A DNA stretch of 64,000 nt from Prosopocoilus inquinatus. Lineage: Eukaryota > Arthropoda > Insecta > Coleoptera > Lucanidae. Shown here piece by piece: positions 58,205-64,000 of this stretch; within the stretch, counting starts at the first letter, position 1, and each line of letters starts with the position of its first letter. The DNA is taken from contig CM069872.1 of NCBI GenBank assembly GCA_036172665.1, positions 45,618,101 through 45,682,100 on the forward strand, written 5' to 3'. The notes beneath the pieces were generated by a model, which was not told the origin of the DNA, made no database searches, and was given only the letters and a program-made list of their open reading frames with translations. Both the position numbers and the translations under genes were made by a program.

Positions 58205-58455
58205 TTTAATTCCTTCTGTTAAAGTTTTTTTTTTAGATTAAATTAAAAATAAAATTATCAAATTATCAACTGCTTATATGGGAAATTTTTAATCTAGTAA
58301 ACTAATTGGTCTTACTGTTGCTTCCCTAATTTGAAAATGTGGTAAATAAATATTGAGACACTTGTTCTATTAATGTTTTTCATATCTAAATTAAATCAAA
58401 AATTAAAAAAAAGATTTGAATTATAATAAATCGTTTCGACATATACCGCGAAAAC

Positions 58456-58593
58456 ATTTAAAAGGCTTTCCTGTACAAAAAGTAAGGCCGATTGGTCACA
58501 ACAAGGCCAATTTTGTTTGCAAAGGTGTAATTACAATGGGCCTTTGTTTTGATTACAGCGGCCTTACTTTTTGCACAGGAAGGCCTTTTAAAT
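58456..58593. mobile_element. 138-bp MITE with 35-bp inverted ends
   Basis: ATTTAAAAGGCTTTCCTGTA and the complement of the right arm (ending AAGGCCTTTTAAAT) match over 35 bp with about two mismatches. The core also has shorter GGCCAATTTTG / CAATGGGCC pairing. Confidence 0.8.
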
Positions 58594-59199
58594 AGTTTGC
58601 GCTGTAATTCATATACATGTATTTTATAGTAATGTTCTGAACTTCCAAAATAAATGACAATTTAATTTTAAAGTAAGTACTCGTAGTTCATTTTTCATTA
58701 TTTTGAACAAGATCAGAGGAAAAACTGGTTTTCCAGTTCTGCTCACCTTAACTTTTACACTGAAGATAACCAGATTTGGTTCGGAAGCGCAATGTAAATT
58801 CTAATAATAAGGATAGGACTGGCATATGTCCATGCCACCGTTTCAGTAGTGGCGTAAAAATGCACCGAACGGGCACATCATGTACTAGGATTTTTAAAAT
58901 AATTCTGGGCGTTCCTGCTGTATGACGCAACGTGACGAAATATTCCGGACGTCAGGATGCAATTGGTCAACTATGAAAATCTTTACATATTGTAACATGA
59001 TTGGACAACTGCTCTGTTTTGTTATACTGAATAACACTATTGCTGTAGCGGCGGTAATTGTCTCCGCAGCTCTCTCGTTTGCATTCAGCTAGGCTCTAAA
59101 ATCTTATATTACCCGCTTCATTAGAATTTGAACCACGCAAAATATATAGTCCCGATCGGTATTAATAAGCGAATCGAACGTACTTTATTTTTAAATGTT

Positions 59200-59342
59200 G
59201 TAAACATTGGTTTGAAAGCAGCACAATAAATCATAAAATTATTTATAAAATCTAAATGACACTTATGTCTTAAAGTGACGTAAGATTTACATTTTATAAA
59301 TAATTTTATGATTTATTGTGTTGCTTTCAAACCAATGTTTAC
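59200..59342. mobile_element. 143-bp near-perfect hairpin element
   Basis: The arms 59200-59251 and 59291-59342 are 52-bp reverse complements with one mismatch (GTAAACATTGGTTTGAAAGC...). The loop is 39 bp. It could be a young foldback element or a structured RNA precursor; no evidence decides. Confidence 0.8.
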
Positions 59343-60289
59343 ATTCTTGACTAAGAATCTTGGTTCTTTTGTTAAGATAATTTTGCATCACGTCACTCAT
59401 ATGGTTGACGGGACGTTTTACTATTATATTAACACTGCTGATGGACGATGTTATTTGCAGGTTAAACCGATTGCGTAAAGGTTCAGATGCATGCATTACT
59501 ACTACCAGTGGCGTGAACTTTTTTACAGATATTTATTAAATTTGACGCACACATCGCATTGACAATAAAATATTACTTTACTTTTTTTATTTTACTTTTA
59601 CGATGCTGCGTTAACTAGGCCGCATCGCAATGATCACATTTCCGAAGACACTTCAAATGCAGTGCGATTCTTGCGATGCTGAAGATGTGTGCGATGCGAC
59701 CCTGTGAATGCTCACCTTCAAAGTACGACGCCTATGAAAACAAAATATCTCGTACGGAAAATCTAACCTTAGCCGCTCTTTGGTTACGGTAGATGTAAAA
59801 AGAATAAACATACAATATATTTTCTGTTTATGTAAATGCTTTTGTAATTTTCAAAAGAATGCTTCAATTGTATTTGTATTATTATTCTAATTCTTTCTTT
59901 GCACGTAACTCCTGCAATTTCACGTTAATACCCATCAATTATAATTAATAAAAGAAAAGCAACAGCCTTACATTATATGTATTTACAGGTTGTACTTTAT
60001 TATTGCATTATTTGATCAAAACCAAGTTAAATAATAAACCTACGACCACAAATGCATCGTGTCCGATTGAATCGTAAATTTAAATTCTATGTGCAGTGCT
60101 TCTTAAAGTCTTTAAGCCGAAATTATTCCATCTATGACTTTTATTACCATATTTTTTTCACTTTTGTATTATTTGCTAGCTCTGAGAAAGAGTTAGTGTG
60201 AAACTCATTGTTACCAACGCTTGGAAGAGACAGAAAGTGTGGAAGTAGAAACCAAAAAAAAAAAAACAATTATCAGACCGCCAGAATAG
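59343..60289. other. non-coding host DNA
   Basis: No supportable feature. Around 59600-59700 are short repeats of the GCATCGCA/TTGCGATGC type. Confidence 0.45.
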
Positions 60290-60400
60290 GAAAAAGCAGT
60301 TTTAATTATGGTTGAAGAAGATCCGGTAACTGGTGTAAGGCGAGTTTCTACTGTAGAAACAAAGACCATTTGGCAAATTCCAAAAGTAGTCATTGCAATA
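60290..60400 (+). pseudogene. possible transposon helix-turn-helix relic
   Basis: The plus strand reads MVEEDPVTGVRRVSTVETKT then IWQIPKVV. This resembles the 'VEENPxTSTRRxS...TVWRI' helix-turn-helix segment of insect mariner-like or DUF4817-type transposon proteins. The similarity is short and from memory, and the frame is bounded by stops. Confidence 0.25.
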
Positions 60401-63400
60401 CGTTTCATATTAGTCAATGCAATTAAATAATGAAAACAAAGATCCTTTTTGTCGTTGAGATTAGGTAAAGCTAGGTATTATTATTTTTCTAATTTTTGTT
60501 TATGGATTTGCATAAAGCCTTCATTTTAATGTACGCAACATTCGTGTTAATTAAGAATTAAAAAAAAAATATGACATGTTCATTTGGGGAAGCAAGACCC
60601 AAGACTTTTAATTAAGAATAAAAAGCTAAAGAAAAAAATTCTGTCTTCATTTACGGAGACAAGATCCAAAAACTTTTCAAGAGAAAAATTTTTGTCTGTA
60701 TTTAAATTTTGCCAAAATTCCGTTTAATTTATTATTTGTTAATTTTCCCTTTTTTAAATGGCACATCGGCGTCGGCTTCGTTATTTTTTATAAATAGCAA
60801 AGGACAAAGCAAAGGGTGAACTAAATTTACGATTATCTCGGTGTAGCTACATCTTTTTACGAACAAATGTTTAACAAAAATCATCCATAGTTTTCTCTCA
60901 ATGGTACAATACTGCAATTGAGACGGAACACTCTGTATAAGAAACATTCATAAGATGGTTACATTTAAGAGATAATATTTTTTTAATTACTTTCAAACTT
61001 AGAAATCCTTCAATTGCAACTTGTTTTACTCGCATTTATATTTAATTACGATTGTCATTTAAGAAAAAAAATTGTATTTAAAATTTGTCGTAATCATAAA
61101 ACGATATACGTAGAAATATAATAAAAGAAAAACCTTTATAGGCTTCTTTATATGTACGTTTTTCCCATTTACATCGAAGATGAAAATCCGTATATAACCA
61201 AGGCTCATCCTTCGATTCCATATCCATTAAAATCAGCAGGATAATAGTGGAAACAATGAATTTCGGTTTCTCATAATTCAATAGTCCTTAAACCTTATGA
61301 ATAAGCGAGACCGTTATTAGTAACGTTCCCTAAACATCTACTTCTCTTTGTAGTTGCTTAATTAACGGAAAATTAAGCAGAATCTGAGAGCAGCGCATTA
61401 TTATTACTATTATTTTACCAAATTGCCATATAAGCACGTTTTCAGTATTAACAAAACACCATGTGAACATGCCTATATAAATCATAAAATATTTTTGAAT
61501 CTATTCTAATATAAAGCACCTACTTATTTAATTAAAAATCTATCTGACACCCACTTATCTGGACAGAAAATTTTTAAACTTCCTATTAATAATTTTAATT
61601 ATTTTTTTCCCTTATATTTAAGTTAAAAATGAAAATCGGATTTTAAGTAACCTCACTTTTTCTGGAAAGGCTCTAGCTGTAGTATTTTATGTGTATCAAA
61701 TTTGTTTCATATAAATTAGGATATTTGAAGCATCTTTTGGTTTTGCTTCTGCTGTTTATTTTATAATTTTTTTTAAGTAAAACTTACCTACTACTAGATA
61801 TTGTTTTTTTCCTCTTATTTGGCTTATTTAATTTGTTTTCTATTTTTTAATTCTAATAAAAATATATTCAAATTTTTCATTGCAAAAAAGTCGACATTTT
61901 CGTCTTGATTAATAAAACAAAAAATTTAAAAATACATTAACAGTAAACAATAAAAAAATTAATTTACTTTGTATTCCATCATTCTAATGGGATGCGTTTT
62001 GTAGTAAATATTCGCTGTTTTATGAAATCAATTCAAATGTTGTTAAAAATTCGCATTTTACGTGGGAGTCACTTTATTACTGTAAAGTAATTTCATGTTT
62101 TGATTTTCGCAACTTCAATCCTCGAATGTTCTAAAAATACCAAACAACTTTCAACAGAAATTAATTCAAATTCAGTTTTGCGCTCAAAGTTTCCGACCTA
62201 CATCAATCTCATACACTTCGAAACTTACCCGGAAAAGTTTCGCCGGATGCATAAAAGTTCAAAGAAAGTGCGGGGCAAAGATGAGAGCTTGCAGAATCGC
62301 TGCCAAACCCAGGCGATTTACGTACATCACAATTCCGGCAAAGTTCTTTCGCTAATTAGGAGCGAGAAAAGTTTTCGCGAAAATCGGGCGCGCTGAAACA
62401 CCACCGTTTCAGCCAAACTTGCTTCGCCAGCGACGCGCGTGAAACTGCCATCGCTGTGAGCTTTTCCACAGAAGGTAGCTTCCACGCAAGCTTAAGCTCG
62501 CGTGATAACTGTCATAAAAAAATAAAAAAATAACCATACACATGTTAAAGTCAAGATTTAGATTAAAAGTGTTTGGAAAAAATCGAGCAGCAAATCTTCC
62601 AGGAATTATTTTGAAATTGCTTTAGGGAAGTCTTTTAATCACATCCGAAAGTTGGGTACGTCTGCAGGAATTTTACGAGCAATCCCGTAAAATACAGACT
62701 TTGTGAAGCAGAGTCTTAAATTTAAGATCAAATTAGTTGCCTTCCTGTTCAGTTTTCTGAATAGGCATCTAATTACATCAAAGGGACCCACTATATCTAT
62801 CATTAACTCTTGATTGAACAAAAAAGACGCACAACTTTAAATTCTAATATTAAAAGAACATGGCTTAGTTAATATTACATAAAATGTGTATCTGCATGTA
62901 AATACATTTTTTCTCAAGCAGAAATGACAAGAATCTATCGTTTTCTTTCATATATCAGTGCTGCTCGAAGCTTCCTTTTATTCAAATACCCCAGACTAAC
63001 GCGAAGAAGAGAAATAAGAAACATCTCACTAAAAACGGATAGCTCGCGCTATGCCAAATTGAGTGCTGAGGGTAGAAATAATACGGGTTTCAGTCCATCA
63101 TCCCCGCAGATTCAATAAACTGAAATTAATGTAAATAAAGTGACCATATTTCCGGGCTGCCGATTCACTCGTTTGTATAATAAACGAATAAATATTTCTA
63201 GGATATTTTCACAGGCATTACTGATTCAGAATTGCCTCACAAAATTCGAATGAGATGGTCTCATACTGATACAGGAATTTCCTTTTAAAACAAATAACCA
63301 TGTACACCGCAAGGAAAGTATATGAAATAATTTCTTTACACTGAAGTGGTTTTAAATATTAAATACACAAACGCTGTTTGAGTTCAGTATTTTAATTTTT

Positions 63401-64000
63401 AAAGATTACCTCAGTTTGTGTATGTAAACATTTTTAAATGTATAATGATACACAAGTATTAGGCGTAACTAGTTTTATGTGATCGATTCAACGACAAATC
63501 ACCAAATTCAGAGCTACATCCTCCTTAACCGGGACCTTTTTTTTTTTAGAAAGAATGTTGTTTAGAATGTTATTTTTTAATTCTAATTGAGCAGAATAAA
63601 TAGGATGCGGTTTATCCCGTATCACTATGAATCTAAATCTATAAACGTTCGAGTTACTAATTTTGTTAACAGTTCTTCATGAATTACTTCGGTCAGAAAA
63701 CCGGGACAGTTGATAATATACATTCTAACGATTTGCTTGCTGAAACTGTCTGCACTCTAATAAAATGAGTTCGCATCATCAAGCCGGCTTTTAGAACCCT
63801 GTAGAAACGCTTCTTCAAGTCATGTCGTAAACGTTCGTGGTCTCCAACACACGCATATCGCATGCATTATTCAGGATGTTTAGTTAGACTTTTACCAATT
63901 CTGTATATCAATGCATACCTGATTTACTGCTACTCATTATTTGCACTGAGCGTATCTTCTAGGGTCTAGGACAATTCGCCATCGCCGATTTGTCGTCGCC
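60401..64000. other. non-coding host DNA
   Basis: No gene is recognised. A diverged ~45-bp direct repeat (TTCATTTGGGGAAGCAAGAC versus TTCATTTACGGAGACAAGAT) lies at about 60580-60690. The GC-richer stretch at 62160-62460 has no identifiable exon. Confidence 0.45.

Noticed and set aside
1..64000. CRISPR arrays, tRNA or rRNA genes, bacterial operons
   Set aside because: No repeat-spacer array, no cloverleaf with a GTTCGANTC arm and no rRNA motif was found; gene structure, intron and composition are eukaryotic.

Overview
The window is AT-rich eukaryotic DNA with sparse short reading frames, many small inverted-repeat (MITE-like) elements and LINE remains. It looks like intergenic or intronic DNA of an arthropod, most likely an insect, although nothing in the sequence fixes the species. 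I found no convincing host exon, tRNA or rRNA.

The main object is one apparently intact Maverick/Polinton (polintovirus-like) element at 19353-36425, 17,073 bp. It is bounded by terminal inverted repeats (TIRs) of about 0.74-0.77 kb and by a 6-bp target-site duplication, TAATTC. Its genes are mostly open and fall into two divergent blocks around about 30.43-30.52 kb. The leftward block (minus strand) holds the replication, integration and packaging genes: packaging ATPase, a Gly-Leu-Tyr-Glu-type conserved protein, retroviral-like integrase with chromodomain, a small exonuclease-like protein, protein-primed DNA polymerase B, and then a cargo set of trimeric dUTPase, a small Cys-rich protein and a 115-aa unknown. 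The rightward block (plus strand) holds virion genes: a parvovirus-type phospholipase A2 protein, a basic/hydrophobic pX- or pVI-like protein, adenain-like protease, minor capsid (penton-like), a 47-aa conserved-looking protein, major capsid (hexon-like), a 42-aa zinc-ribbon protein, and a secreted coiled-coil glycoprotein whose 3' end runs into the right TIR. A plus-strand gene with a 90-bp intron (25983-26603) sits inside the leftward block, next to a 0.45-kb tandem repeat carrying an iterated TGTCTRTAAAAAT motif.

Taken together the element encodes DNA replication (PolB), integration (INT), capsid assembly (MCP, mCP), maturation (protease), packaging (ATPase), a candidate membrane-breaching enzyme (PLA2) and a nucleotide-pool enzyme (dUTPase). 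This is enough to suggest a virus-like life cycle, not only a transposon. The high similarity of the two TIRs, the intact TSD and the lack of obvious frame damage suggest a recent insertion.

The left flank (1-19346) contains two foldback elements near 7.4-7.9 kb, a diverged repeat pair near 8.2-8.95 kb, a broken LINE on the minus strand (13.4-15.5 kb) and a small ACAGGGTG-ended element (17.5 kb). The right flank (36432-64000) contains two more small inverted-repeat elements immediately beside the Polinton, diverged duplicated blocks between 40.3 and 46.3 kb, a short protein-coding relic at 44.0-44.3 kb, and five further foldback elements between 50.7 and 59.4 kb. The rest shows no feature I can support.
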